From an uncultured Ruminococcus sp. (GTDB lineage: Bacteria; Bacillota; Clostridia; Oscillospirales; Ruminococcaceae): a stretch of 7,019 nt of DNA. Shown here piece after piece: positions 1 through 6,974 of the stretch (positions within the stretch are counted from its first letter, which is position 1; every line of letters starts with the position of its first letter). Below the pieces are notes generated by a model. That model was given only the letters and a program-made list of their open reading frames with translations. It was not told the DNA's origin and did no database searches. The position numbers and the translations under genes were made by a program. The stretch covers positions 1-7,019 of the forward strand of contig CAMJES010000112.1 in the NCBI GenBank assembly GCA_946404705.1, given 5' to 3'.

Positions 1-1
1 A

Positions 2-964
2 AATCCGCCTTATCAGTTATCAGACGGAGGAAATGGCGCAAGTGCATCTCCGATATATCAATTTTTTATTGATAAGGCAAAGAAATTAAATCCACGATTT
101 ATTACAATGATAATACCTTCACGATGGTTTGCAGGTGGAAAAGGTCTTGATGATTTTAGAAAAAATATGCTTGAAGATAAGAGAATTGTAAAAATCGTTG
201 ACTATGTTAATGCCAAAGATTGTTTCAGCGGGATTAGTTTGGGTGGAGGTGTATGTTATTTTCTATGGGATCGAGATAATCCCAAACCTTGTGAGTTTAC
301 AAATATACACGACGGAATTGAGTCAACAAGTATAAGAAATTTATCTGAATTTTCTGTATTTGTGAGATACAATGAAGCTGTCTCCATTATACATAAAATC
401 AAAGCTTTTAAAGAGCCGACAGTTTCGGAAGTAATAGGTTCAAGAAATCCATTCGGATTTTCTTCTTCTGCACGAGGAACAGACACACCAAAAGAATGTA
501 TGTTATATTCGAGTGGAGGAACAGGCTATATTCCCAAAGAGCAAATTATACAAGGTCAGAATATGATAAATGAATATAAGGTCATAATAAGTAAAGTAAC
601 AAGCGAACATGCAGGTGAATCCGATAAAAGCGGTATGTTTACAGTTGTATCTACAACAAAAGTTTTATTGCCAAACGAAGTATGCACGGATTCATATTTG
701 ATTGCATATCATTCAGAATCAAAGGAAAAGACCGTTAATTTTGCTGAATATATCTGTACAAAATTTTTTAGATTTTTACTGTTACAAGCTGTATCTTCAA
801 TAAATCTTTCAAAAGACAAATTTCAATTTATACCTATGCAGGATTATAATATCTTATGGACAGATGAGATGTTATATAAAAAATATAATCTATCAGATAA
901 TGAGATTGAATTTATAGAAAACATGATAAAATCAAAATCGTTAGGCGGTGATAACAATGCCTGA
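2..964 (+). CDS. Eco57I-type adenine-N6 DNA methyltransferase, C-terminal part (5' truncated by window edge)
   Basis: Predicted modification enzyme that transfers a methyl group from S-adenosylmethionine to adenine N6 in a specific DNA site. The reading frame is open from base 2, so the first visible residues are NPPY, the catalytic motif IV of gamma-class adenine methyltransferases. The SAM-binding motif I lies upstream and is not visible. After NPPY come the family-typical stretches IPSRWFAGG (about visible residues 38-46) and GGGVCYFLWD. About 200 further residues form the likely target-recognition region, ending in a family-like tail (TDEMLYKKYNL). Visible length is 320 residues. The first internal ATG (107) is not the true start, because the catalytic motif precedes it. 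The gene overlaps the helicase-nuclease gene by 8 bases, suggesting translational coupling in one restriction-modification operon. It is much more AT-rich than its partner (15/60 GC at 541-600). Family assignment is strong; the recognition sequence is unknown. Confidence 0.9.
   Translation, partial: NPPYQLSDGGNGASASPIYQFFIDKAKKLNPRFITMIIPSRWFAGGKGLDDFRKNMLEDKRIVKIVDYVNAKDCFSGISLGGGVCYFLWDRDNPKPCEFTNIHDGIESTSIRNLSEFSVFVRYNEAVSIIHKIKAFKEPTVSEVIGSRNPFGFSSSARGTDTPKECMLYSSGGTGYIPKEQIIQGQNMINEYKVIISKVTSEHAGESDKSGMFTVVSTTKVLLPNEVCTDSYLIAYHSESKEKTVNFAEYICTKFFRFLLLQAVSSINLSKDKFQFIPMQDYNILWTDEMLYKKYNLSDNEIEFIENMIKSKSLGGDNNA
943..950 (+). promoter_or_regulatory. Ribosome binding site for the helicase-nuclease gene
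   Basis: AGGCGGTG, six bases before ATG 957, is a Shine-Dalgarno-like site inside the end of the methyltransferase gene. It overlaps the alternative GTG at 948, which therefore cannot use it. This favours ATG 957 as the start. Confidence 0.6.
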
Positions 965-3851
965 TTACGAATATTTCAAACAGCGTCCTTCGGTCAATCC
1001 CACCATATACGCATACTGCCTTGAAGGCGTTGAATCCCACAAAGGCTGCATAAAAGTCGGCTATACCGACCGTGATGCCGATACCCGTATCAGAGAGCAG
1101 CTCCACACAAGTGCCGTTCCCTATAAAATTCTTTACACCGAATCGGCAATGTGTCCCGACGGTTCCTGCTTTACCGACCACGATGTTCACGCTATTCTGA
1201 AAAGAAACGGTTTCAGACAGCTCAACGAGAGCGAGGACAGAAACGAATGGTTTTTCTGCACCGTAAATGATGTCCGTGCCGCAATAAATGAGCTGAAAAA
1301 CGGAGAAACATTCAACAATGTGCGAACCGAAAATTTCAAAATGCGCCCCGAACAGACAAGAGCCGTAATGCGAACTATGGAGTATTACGACAGCGCACGC
1401 AAGGACGATTCCACAAGAGCGCCAAAGTTCCTGTGGAATGCAAAAATGCGTTTCGGCAAGACATTTGCGGCATATCAGCTGTGCAAAAAGATGAATTTTA
1501 AGCGTATCCTTGTGCTGACCTTCAAGCCAGCCGTTGAATCCGCATGGCACGAAGATTTACAGACCCATGTTGATTTTGAAGACTGGCAGTTCATCTCCAA
1601 CAAGGACGCAAAGAACAATAATATTGACATTGACCGTGCTTTCAGAAATGCGGATAAATCAAAGCCTATTGTTGTTTTCGGTTCGTTTCAGGACTTGCTC
1701 GGCACAAATGAAAACGGCGGTATCAAGGCGAAAAATGAGTTTATACATACCGAAGTTTGGGATATAGTTATCTTTGACGAATATCATTTCGGCGCATGGC
1801 GTGAGAATGCTAAAAAGCTCTTTGAAAATCCCGATGAAGAAGCCGATGCGGATTTTGATTTAGAGAAATATCAGACGGAAGAAGCGGGAAACGCATATAA
1901 CGAAACATTTCTGCCCATTTCCACAAGCTATTATCTCTATCTGTCGGGAACGCCTTTCCGTGCTATTAACAGCGGTGAATTTATCGAGGAGCAGATATTC
2001 AACTGGACATATTCCGATGAACAGCGTGAAAAATATGCGTGGGTAGGTGCAAACAATCCATATATTTCCCTGCCCCGAATGGTTATGATGACATACAAAA
2101 TGCCCGACGAAATTCGTCAGGTAGCATTGCAGGGTGAATTTGACGAGTTTGATCTGAACGTTTTCTTCTCCGCAAAAGGCAAGGGCGAAGAAGCAAGATT
2201 TGTATATGAAAATGAGGTTCAGAAGTGGCTTGATCTTATCAGAGGACAGCATCTGCCCACAAATATTGATGATTTGAAAATGCAGGCAAAGAAAGATGAA
2301 CGTCCGCCTATGCCGTTTTCAGATGTACGTCTGCTGAATGTGCTGTCACATACAATCTGGTTTCTGCCGAACGTGTCCTCCTGCTTTGCAATGTACAATA
2401 TTTTGCAGCAAAAGCAGAACACCTTTTATCACGATTACAAGATAAATGTCTGTGCAGGCACAAAAGCAGGAATCGGACTTGATGCGGTCAAGCCCGTTAT
2501 CAGCTCTATGGGAAATCCTCTTGAAACAAAAACCATAACGCTGACCTGCGGCAAGCTGACTACCGGTATCACCGTGAAGCCGTGGACAGGCATATTTATG
2601 CTCCGAAATCTGAAAAGCCCCGAAACATATTTCCAGGCGGCATTCAGAGTGCAGTCCCCGTGGACGGTGAAAAACGACAAGGGCGAAACGGAAATAATGA
2701 AGCAGGAGTGTTATGTTTTTGACTTTGCCCTTGACAGAGCGCTGCGGCAAATCTCCGATTATTCCTGCCGACTGAATGTTGATGAAACCGACCCCGAAAA
2801 GAAGGTTTCCGAGTTTATCAGTTTTCTGCCTGTGCTTGCATACGACGGTTCAAGTATGAAGGCGATAAATGCGCAGGACGTGCTGGATATTGCAATGGCA
2901 GGCACATCTGCGACACTCCTTGCCCGCCGTTGGGAATCTGCACTGCTTGTCAATGTGGATAATGACACTCTGAAACGCCTTACCGAGAACAAGGAAGCAC
3001 TTGACGCACTTATGCGTATTGAAGGTTTCCGAAGTCTGAATTCCGACATTGAAACAATAATAAACAAGTCCGAAGCTGTGAAAAAAGCCAAAAAGGAAGA
3101 TGACGAACAGCTCACTCCAAAGGAGAAAAAACAGCTCACCGAGGACGAAAAAGAAAGCAAATCCCTCCGCAAACAGATACAGGAAAAGCTTATCAAATTT
3201 GCGACTCGTGTGCCAATATTTATGTATCTGACAGACGAACGTGAGAAGTGCTTGAAGGACGTTATCACCGAAATTTCTCCGCAGCTTTTCAAAAAGGTAA
3301 CGGGACTGAATGTCAAGGATTTTGAAATGCTCTGCACAATGGGACTTTTTAATTCAAATCTGATGAATCAGGCAATATATCAGTTCAAACGATATGAGGA
3401 TGCAAGCCTTGTTTATACGGGCATTGACGCTCACGATGAGGACGAGATCGGCGGTTGGGATACGTCAATACGCAGGGAAGAATACAACCGTCTGTTCTAC
3501 AATCAGCAGGCAAGTATGGCTGCCGTTGCACCTGAAGAGGAGGACATACCCGATATTCCGGTTAAGCCTGCTCCGAAGCCAACGCCGACAGCTGCAAAGC
3601 CGCAGTCCGTTACGGCACAGTTCGGCTTTAAATCCCCCGAACCCGAAAAGCCGAAGCCTATGGCATCAAAAAAGGAGCCTGAAATCAAGGCTCCCAAGGT
3701 TATTGTGGGTATGAAGGTTTATCACAAGGTGTTCAAGGACGGTACTGTTGTTAAGTTTGACGGAAAGTTTGTAACTGTTAAGTTTGGAATTGGAGAAAAG
3801 AAATTCCAGTATCCGATCGGGTTTACCGGGGGATTTCTTGAAATCATATAA
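957..3851 (+). CDS. GIY-YIG nuclease / SF2 helicase fusion, predicted restriction subunit
   Basis: Predicted restriction protein of 964 residues that would translocate on DNA using ATP and cut it. Residues about 15-112 resemble the GIY-YIG nuclease of the T5orf172 type: IYAY (17-20), CIKVGYT (31-37), candidate arginines R39/R44, and a DHDVHAIL...NEWFF segment (74-100). The SF2 core follows: RPEQ (130-133), Walker A AKMRFGKT (162-169), motif Ia LTFKPAVESAW (187-197), Walker B DEYH (274-277), motif III SGTPF (330-334), motif V around LTTGITV (534-540), and motif VI QAAFRVQ (560-566). A Lys/Glu-rich helical stretch (about 702-750) and a Pro/Lys-rich linker (about 859-914) lead to a roughly 48-residue beta-rich tail (VGMKVYHKVF...) like the Tudor-like C-terminus of UvrD/PcrA. 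ATG 957 is preferred over GTG 948 because of the Shine-Dalgarno position. GC is clearly higher than in the methyltransferase gene (30/60 at 2521-2580). Operon context with the methyltransferase supports restriction; a repair or other defence role remains possible. Confidence 0.88.
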   Translation: MPDYEYFKQRPSVNPTIYAYCLEGVESHKGCIKVGYTDRDADTRIREQLHTSAVPYKILYTESAMCPDGSCFTDHDVHAILKRNGFRQLNESEDRNEWFFCTVNDVRAAINELKNGETFNNVRTENFKMRPEQTRAVMRTMEYYDSARKDDSTRAPKFLWNAKMRFGKTFAAYQLCKKMNFKRILVLTFKPAVESAWHEDLQTHVDFEDWQFISNKDAKNNNIDIDRAFRNADKSKPIVVFGSFQDLLGTNENGGIKAKNEFIHTEVWDIVIFDEYHFGAWRENAKKLFENPDEEADADFDLEKYQTEEAGNAYNETFLPISTSYYLYLSGTPFRAINSGEFIEEQIFNWTYSDEQREKYAWVGANNPYISLPRMVMMTYKMPDEIRQVALQGEFDEFDLNVFFSAKGKGEEARFVYENEVQKWLDLIRGQHLPTNIDDLKMQAKKDERPPMPFSDVRLLNVLSHTIWFLPNVSSCFAMYNILQQKQNTFYHDYKINVCAGTKAGIGLDAVKPVISSMGNPLETKTITLTCGKLTTGITVKPWTGIFMLRNLKSPETYFQAAFRVQSPWTVKNDKGETEIMKQECYVFDFALDRALRQISDYSCRLNVDETDPEKKVSEFISFLPVLAYDGSSMKAINAQDVLDIAMAGTSATLLARRWESALLVNVDNDTLKRLTENKEALDALMRIEGFRSLNSDIETIINKSEAVKKAKKEDDEQLTPKEKKQLTEDEKESKSLRKQIQEKLIKFATRVPIFMYLTDEREKCLKDVITEISPQLFKKVTGLNVKDFEMLCTMGLFNSNLMNQAIYQFKRYEDASLVYTGIDAHDEDEIGGWDTSIRREEYNRLFYNQQASMAAVAPEEEDIPDIPVKPAPKPTPTAAKPQSVTAQFGFKSPEPEKPKPMASKKEPEIKAPKVIVGMKVYHKVFKDGTVVKFDGKFVTVKFGIGEKKFQYPIGFTGGFLEII

Positions 3852-3856
3852 ATATT

Positions 3857-3897
3857 ACGGTCATATTCACTTTAGCAATATGGCCGTTTTGGTTTTC
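3857..3897 (+). terminator. Rho-independent terminator of the restriction-modification operon
   Basis: An 11-bp stem (3857-3867 with 3877-3887, one U-G wobble) and a 9-base loop are followed directly by a T-rich run, TTTTGGTTTTC. It starts five bases after the helicase-nuclease stop codon, as expected for an intrinsic terminator. It separates this operon from the downstream promoter. Confidence 0.85.
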
Positions 3898-3951
3898 TCA
3901 GCAACAGCTGTCCGATTTTTTGGACTGTGATTCTGTAATATTTAAAAAAAC

Positions 3952-3980
3952 TTGTAATATAGGGACTTCTATGATATACT
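3952..3980 (+). promoter_or_regulatory. Sigma-A-type promoter with extended -10
   Basis: TTGTAA (3952-3957) as -35, a 17-base spacer, and TATACT (3975-3980) as -10 preceded by TG at 3972-3973, which gives an extended -10. Predicted transcription start is near 3986-3988, leaving a leader of about 55 bases before ATG 4043. The surrounding 191-base intergenic region contains only the terminator, this promoter and the leader hairpin. Confidence 0.8.
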
Positions 3981-4006
3981 ATTCCAAAACAGAATAAACA
4001 GTCACG

Positions 4007-4033
4007 TTTTTTCAATTTAAAAAATTGAAAGGA
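4007..4033 (+). promoter_or_regulatory. Leader hairpin overlapping the ribosome binding site
   Basis: A 9-bp A/T-rich inverted repeat (4010-4018 with 4022-4030, AAA loop) can be extended by two U-G pairs and one U-A pair to 4007-4033, which would cover AAAGGA of the Shine-Dalgarno site. It may lower or thermally modulate translation. The pairing is directly visible; a regulatory role is inference, and the weak A/T stem may simply be chance. Confidence 0.35.
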
Positions 4034-4034
4034 G
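4028..4034 (+). promoter_or_regulatory. Ribosome binding site for the SseB-domain gene
   Basis: AAAGGAG lies eight bases before ATG 4043, a near-ideal spacing. It lies downstream of the in-frame TTG at 4025, so the TTG is not the start. Confidence 0.85.
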
Positions 4035-4042
4035 AGCATTAT

Positions 4043-5152
4043 ATGAAATGTAAGGAAATCACATTCAGAGCGTTTTATAATAATTTTTCTGCTATTGATC
4101 TATCCGAAAACTTTAAAGAAGCAGTAAAGGACTGGCCTGATTCGGATAAGGCAAATTGTCTGCTTACATATGGATATATTGATGTTGAGGCAGGCATGAC
4201 ACTTGAAGTCGTGGCATGCGGAGTTAAGCAAGGTGATTCATTTCAGTTTTTTGATTCTTCAAAGAATACTCGTTTCTTTATTCGTATAGGCGGCGCTGCT
4301 GAATGTGAAGCATACTTTCTCGAGGATCCGAAAGGAACCCTTGCAAACAGATATAAGAATAAGCTGGATATACTTCAAAATTATAAAGCCGACGAAGGCA
4401 AAGAGAAAACGCGTGAGCTTGTTTTTCTCGACAGCTGCCGACATGAACACTATCCCGATGATATAAAGGTAAGGCTTATAAGAGAAGGATTTGGTGTGGA
4501 AATATGCTGGGCAAGACTGTTTGACATTTGCGATAATTGGCTCATGGCAACACTTCTGAATGAACCGAATCAACCATTTGGCTATCATATTGGTGATAAA
4601 ATTGCAGTATTCGTACACGAAACCGAAGATAAAGAGATCATCTGTTATTCCGATATGAACCCTTCACGAAAGCTTACACAAAAAGATCTTGAAGGCGGCG
4701 AGCTTCTAAAAGAAGCCATTTCCGTATTCAATGGTGAACGCACCGAAGAACATATAATTGATGTATGGGAATTTCTGCGTGACAGCTTTGTTTGGATCCC
4801 CTGCAATGCAATAATAGGCGAAGAAGACCAGAAAAAGATAGAAGAAATAGCTTCCTCTCCCGATGCGATCGGGTCTATATTTACCAGTTCAGATGATATT
4901 CGCTTTGTTCCTGATATTCTGCAAAACGGAGATAATTTTTTCTTCCCTGTATTTACAAGTGCTGATGAAATGGGCGAATATGGGAACCATTTTTCAAAAG
5001 TTGAAAAACATTTTCTTGAAGCACTTACATTGGCGGCAAATAACGAAAAAGACGTCGTCGGAATTGTCGTAAATGCGTTCAGCGAGCCATTTATCGTTGA
5101 AAAAGAGATCTTTGATATTATCGAAAATATGAAATCAAGGATAGTTGAATAA
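4043..5152 (+). CDS. DUF2314-like / SseB-like domain protein
   Basis: Protein of 369 residues of unknown function, probably cytoplasmic: no signal peptide or membrane segment is seen. Residues 1-120 form a mixed alpha/beta region that I do not recognise. Residues about 125-205 carry a pattern (EICWARLFDI...TLLNEP...GYHIGDKIAVFV, with LLNEP at 171-175) resembling DUF2314/DUF4026-type domains. Residues about 247-365 resemble the SseB N-terminal domain: FVWIPCNA (249-256), FFFPVFTSADEM (299-310), and GIVVNAFSEPF (340-350) near the end. SseB was named for enhanced serine sensitivity in E. coli; the domain is widespread in Firmicutes accessory proteins without a firm biochemical role. ATG 4043 is chosen from the AAAGGAG eight bases upstream. 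The gene has its own promoter and is followed after 16 bases by the TPR gene, so both are probably one transcript. The SseB call is fairly good; the middle domain is tentative. Confidence 0.75.
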   Translation: MKCKEITFRAFYNNFSAIDLSENFKEAVKDWPDSDKANCLLTYGYIDVEAGMTLEVVACGVKQGDSFQFFDSSKNTRFFIRIGGAAECEAYFLEDPKGTLANRYKNKLDILQNYKADEGKEKTRELVFLDSCRHEHYPDDIKVRLIREGFGVEICWARLFDICDNWLMATLLNEPNQPFGYHIGDKIAVFVHETEDKEIICYSDMNPSRKLTQKDLEGGELLKEAISVFNGERTEEHIIDVWEFLRDSFVWIPCNAIIGEEDQKKIEEIASSPDAIGSIFTSSDDIRFVPDILQNGDNFFFPVFTSADEMGEYGNHFSKVEKHFLEALTLAANNEKDVVGIVVNAFSEPFIVEKEIFDIIENMKSRIVE

Positions 5153-5155
5153 AAC

Positions 5156-5160
5156 AGGAG
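5156..5160 (+). promoter_or_regulatory. Ribosome binding site for the TPR gene
   Basis: AGGAG with eight bases to ATG 5169, within the 16-base gap after the SseB-domain gene. It supports ATG 5169 over the in-frame TTG at 5145, which would overlap the upstream gene and lacks such a site. Confidence 0.8.
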
Positions 5161-5168
5161 CTGATATT

Positions 5169-6209
5169 ATGAGTTTTGAAGAGATCATGCAGGAAATTAC
5201 AAGCGGGCTTACGGGTGACTCCGAAAAAGACCTTGCCTATCTGAAGGAACAGGCAGAAAAGTATAAAGATCATGAAATGTCCAAAGAAATACTTCGTGCA
5301 TGCGGAAGGCTAATGTATGAACATCTCCCCGATGATAAAAAAGCTGATATCGGTCAGTATATAAATAATGATGTGGAATCGTGGTATTCCATTCTTGAGG
5401 AAGCAAGATTCAATCATTTTCAGAATAACAAGGAGAAAGCGCTTGCACTGATAGAATCCCTTGTGAAACGTATCGAAGATATGACCGATTCGGGAATGTT
5501 TGCAAATGATGCGGTCAGCGAGTATTATTGCTTTAATGGCCCTATGGAAACCACCTTGTATTTTGTAAATACGGGTGTTCAGAAAACATTGCGTGCGCCC
5601 GACAGATTTCCTTTTGCAACCGTCTACCTCTTTTATGGAAGTCTGCTTATTGACTTTGACCGTATTGATGATGCACAGGCTGCACTTAAAAAGGCTGTAA
5701 GATGGAATCCTGCAAATGCAGAAATATCCTTTGAATATGCCGAAACTTATAAAATGAAGGGAGAATTCGAAGATTATTTCAAGCTCTCTCTTGATATTTT
5801 TAAATATGCTTATACCCCCCAAGATCTGGCGCGCTGTTATAGAAACATCGGCTTCTATTTTATCGAAAAGAAGCTGTGGCAGGAAGCAATGGGATGCTAT
5901 ATTTTAAGCCTTCAGTTTGAAGGAGATTCTAAAAATGCACAATCTGAACTTTATTACATAAATCAGATGACCAACGGAAAAGTCAAAGAACCGAGTATTG
6001 ATTTCATCAAAGCCACGGCAGAAAAATACGGATTCCCCGTAGGTGCGGATAACAATGTTCTCGGCGTTGCATTTACACTTGGAAAAGAATTTGCCGAGCA
6101 GAATAATTTCGCAGGAGCAAAGCATTTCTTTGGGATAGTTTATGAGCTTACAAACGACGAAGATATAAAGAATATGATCACTGCACTTCCCGATTCGAAC
6201 GATAAATAA
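5169..6209 (+). CDS. Tetratricopeptide-repeat (TPR) protein
   Basis: Soluble, mainly helical protein of 346 residues, likely a protein-interaction scaffold. The N-terminal 145 residues are helical and charged, with no recognised catalytic motif. TPR-like units are visible from about residue 149: the first (VYLFYGSLLIDFDRIDDAQ then AALKKAVRWNPAN, about 149-183) is close to consensus. A degenerate second unit (ISFEYAETYKMKGEFEDYFKL) follows, then a third (ARCYRNIGFYFIEKKLWQEA then MGCYILSLQFEGD). A final unit lies near the C-terminus (AFTLGKEFAEQNNFAGAKHF). There is no signal peptide or membrane helix. It sits 16 bases behind the SseB-domain gene without an intervening promoter, so the two products may act together. 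The specific partner is unknown; the TPR assignment is good and the function is open. Confidence 0.8.
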   Translation: MSFEEIMQEITSGLTGDSEKDLAYLKEQAEKYKDHEMSKEILRACGRLMYEHLPDDKKADIGQYINNDVESWYSILEEARFNHFQNNKEKALALIESLVKRIEDMTDSGMFANDAVSEYYCFNGPMETTLYFVNTGVQKTLRAPDRFPFATVYLFYGSLLIDFDRIDDAQAALKKAVRWNPANAEISFEYAETYKMKGEFEDYFKLSLDIFKYAYTPQDLARCYRNIGFYFIEKKLWQEAMGCYILSLQFEGDSKNAQSELYYINQMTNGKVKEPSIDFIKATAEKYGFPVGADNNVLGVAFTLGKEFAEQNNFAGAKHFFGIVYELTNDEDIKNMITALPDSNDK

Positions 6210-6225
6210 GCTATTATCAAAATAA

Positions 6226-6266
6226 CATCCGGGTAAAATGACCTGACGTAACATTTTACCCGGATG
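6226..6266. terminator. Bidirectional terminator between convergent genes
   Basis: A perfect 15-bp inverted repeat (6226-6240 with 6252-6266) with an 11-base loop lies between the TPR stop (6209) and the minus-strand stop (6273-6275). In the minus direction the hairpin is followed by a T-rich run (TTATTTTGATAAT), typical of intrinsic termination. In the plus direction the T-tract is missing, so termination there may be weaker. Confidence 0.8.
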
Positions 6267-6272
6267 AAATAC

Positions 6273-6974
6273 TTAATCTACATTTTCCTCTTCCCGAATA
6301 TCATTATTCAGCACATTTATCATTCGCTGCTTTACATCATCAACTGCTTCATAATCAAGGATATTTCTGATATGGTCAGCCAACTCAACGGATATTTCAT
6401 CAATTGGCTTAGAAGTTTTCTTCATCCATGATTCAATAACACGTAATGCCATATTCCTTGTTCTTGTCACAGATGCAAGAAGTGCAGCCTTCACAAGAGG
6501 AATATCTGCACCGACCTTTTCACCAAGAGCCTGTAATATAAGCTCTGCAGCATCGGGGCCCTGATACAGTCCTTCGGGGAATAGCCTGTTACTGCTGCCA
6601 GAGGCAAGCTTATCAAGGTCAATTGCCTTATTCATCATTTCATATATTTCATCGGCACGGTAGTCATCAAGGATAAGCATTGAAGCCCACCACGCATTTT
6701 CCAGGCAGTCCTTGCAAACCACTTCATACGCATAAGGCTGATACTCAAATCCAAGCTCACGAGCCATTTGAAAGCATTGGTGCTTTTCAAGAGCTGATTT
6801 CATTTTAGCAGAAAAGCTTTCACTTTCCAATATCTGCTTTATCTCATCATAAAACTCTGCACATTTATTATCGCTGCCCTCGCAGTAATTCATCAAATCA
6901 AATAGTCCACGATAATCGGAAGCCTCAAGATCGTTTCTTTTCTTTGAAGCATTCAGAAATTCCCTGAAAAGCTC
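6273..6974 (-). CDS. Hypothetical helical (HEAT/ARM-like) protein, 5' end missing
   Basis: I do not recognise a named family. The minus-strand frame is open from the true contig end (6974) to TAA at 6273-6275, giving 233 visible residues. The TTG at 6896 or the ATG beside it is not needed as a start, because 26 in-frame codons precede it (ELFREFLNASKK...RGLFD) without a stop, in the same acidic/helical style. The protein is Leu/Ala/Glu rich and predicted all-helical. The segment IPLVKAALLASVTRTRNMALRVIESWM followed by ISVELADHIRNIL resembles paired helices of HEAT/ARM repeats. Other visible features are a CxxC (VVCKDCLEN), a WW pair shortly after it and a GLYQGPDAAELIL stretch. No signal peptide or membrane segment is visible in this part. 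It converges on the TPR gene across a shared terminator. Reading past 6974 continues in frame into adapter sequence and must be trimmed. Confidence 0.7.
   Translation of the reverse strand, partial: ELFREFLNASKKRNDLEASDYRGLFDLMNYCEGSDNKCAEFYDEIKQILESESFSAKMKSALEKHQCFQMARELGFEYQPYAYEVVCKDCLENAWWASMLILDDYRADEIYEMMNKAIDLDKLASGSSNRLFPEGLYQGPDAAELILQALGEKVGADIPLVKAALLASVTRTRNMALRVIESWMKKTSKPIDEISVELADHIRNILDYEAVDDVKQRMINVLNNDIREEENVD

Noticed and set aside
948..950. GTG as start of the helicase-nuclease gene
   Set aside because: It lies inside the AGGCGGTG ribosome binding site; ATG 957 is six bases after that site.
912..1550. Long minus-strand open frame opposite the helicase-nuclease start
   Set aside because: It is a shadow of a well-supported gene, has a Cys/His/Phe-rich unlikely composition, and shows no motif.
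2759..3337. Minus-strand open frame of 192 codons
   Set aside because: Its Ser/Phe-rich composition is the antisense reading of the Lys/Glu-rich helical stretch of the helicase-nuclease; no family likeness is seen.
3910..3925. GTCC...GGAC hairpin with an eight-base loop
   Set aside because: A four-base stem is too short to support a function and lies between a better terminator and the promoter.
4025..4027. TTG as start of the SseB-domain gene
   Set aside because: It precedes the AAAGGAG site, which is ideally placed for ATG 4043.
5145..5147. TTG as start of the TPR gene
   Set aside because: It overlaps the upstream gene and lies before the AGGAG that serves ATG 5169.
6891..6896. TTG/ATG as the true start of the minus-strand gene
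   Set aside because: The frame remains open for 26 further codons to the true sequence end with similar protein character, so the start is probably missing; a short internal start cannot be fully excluded.
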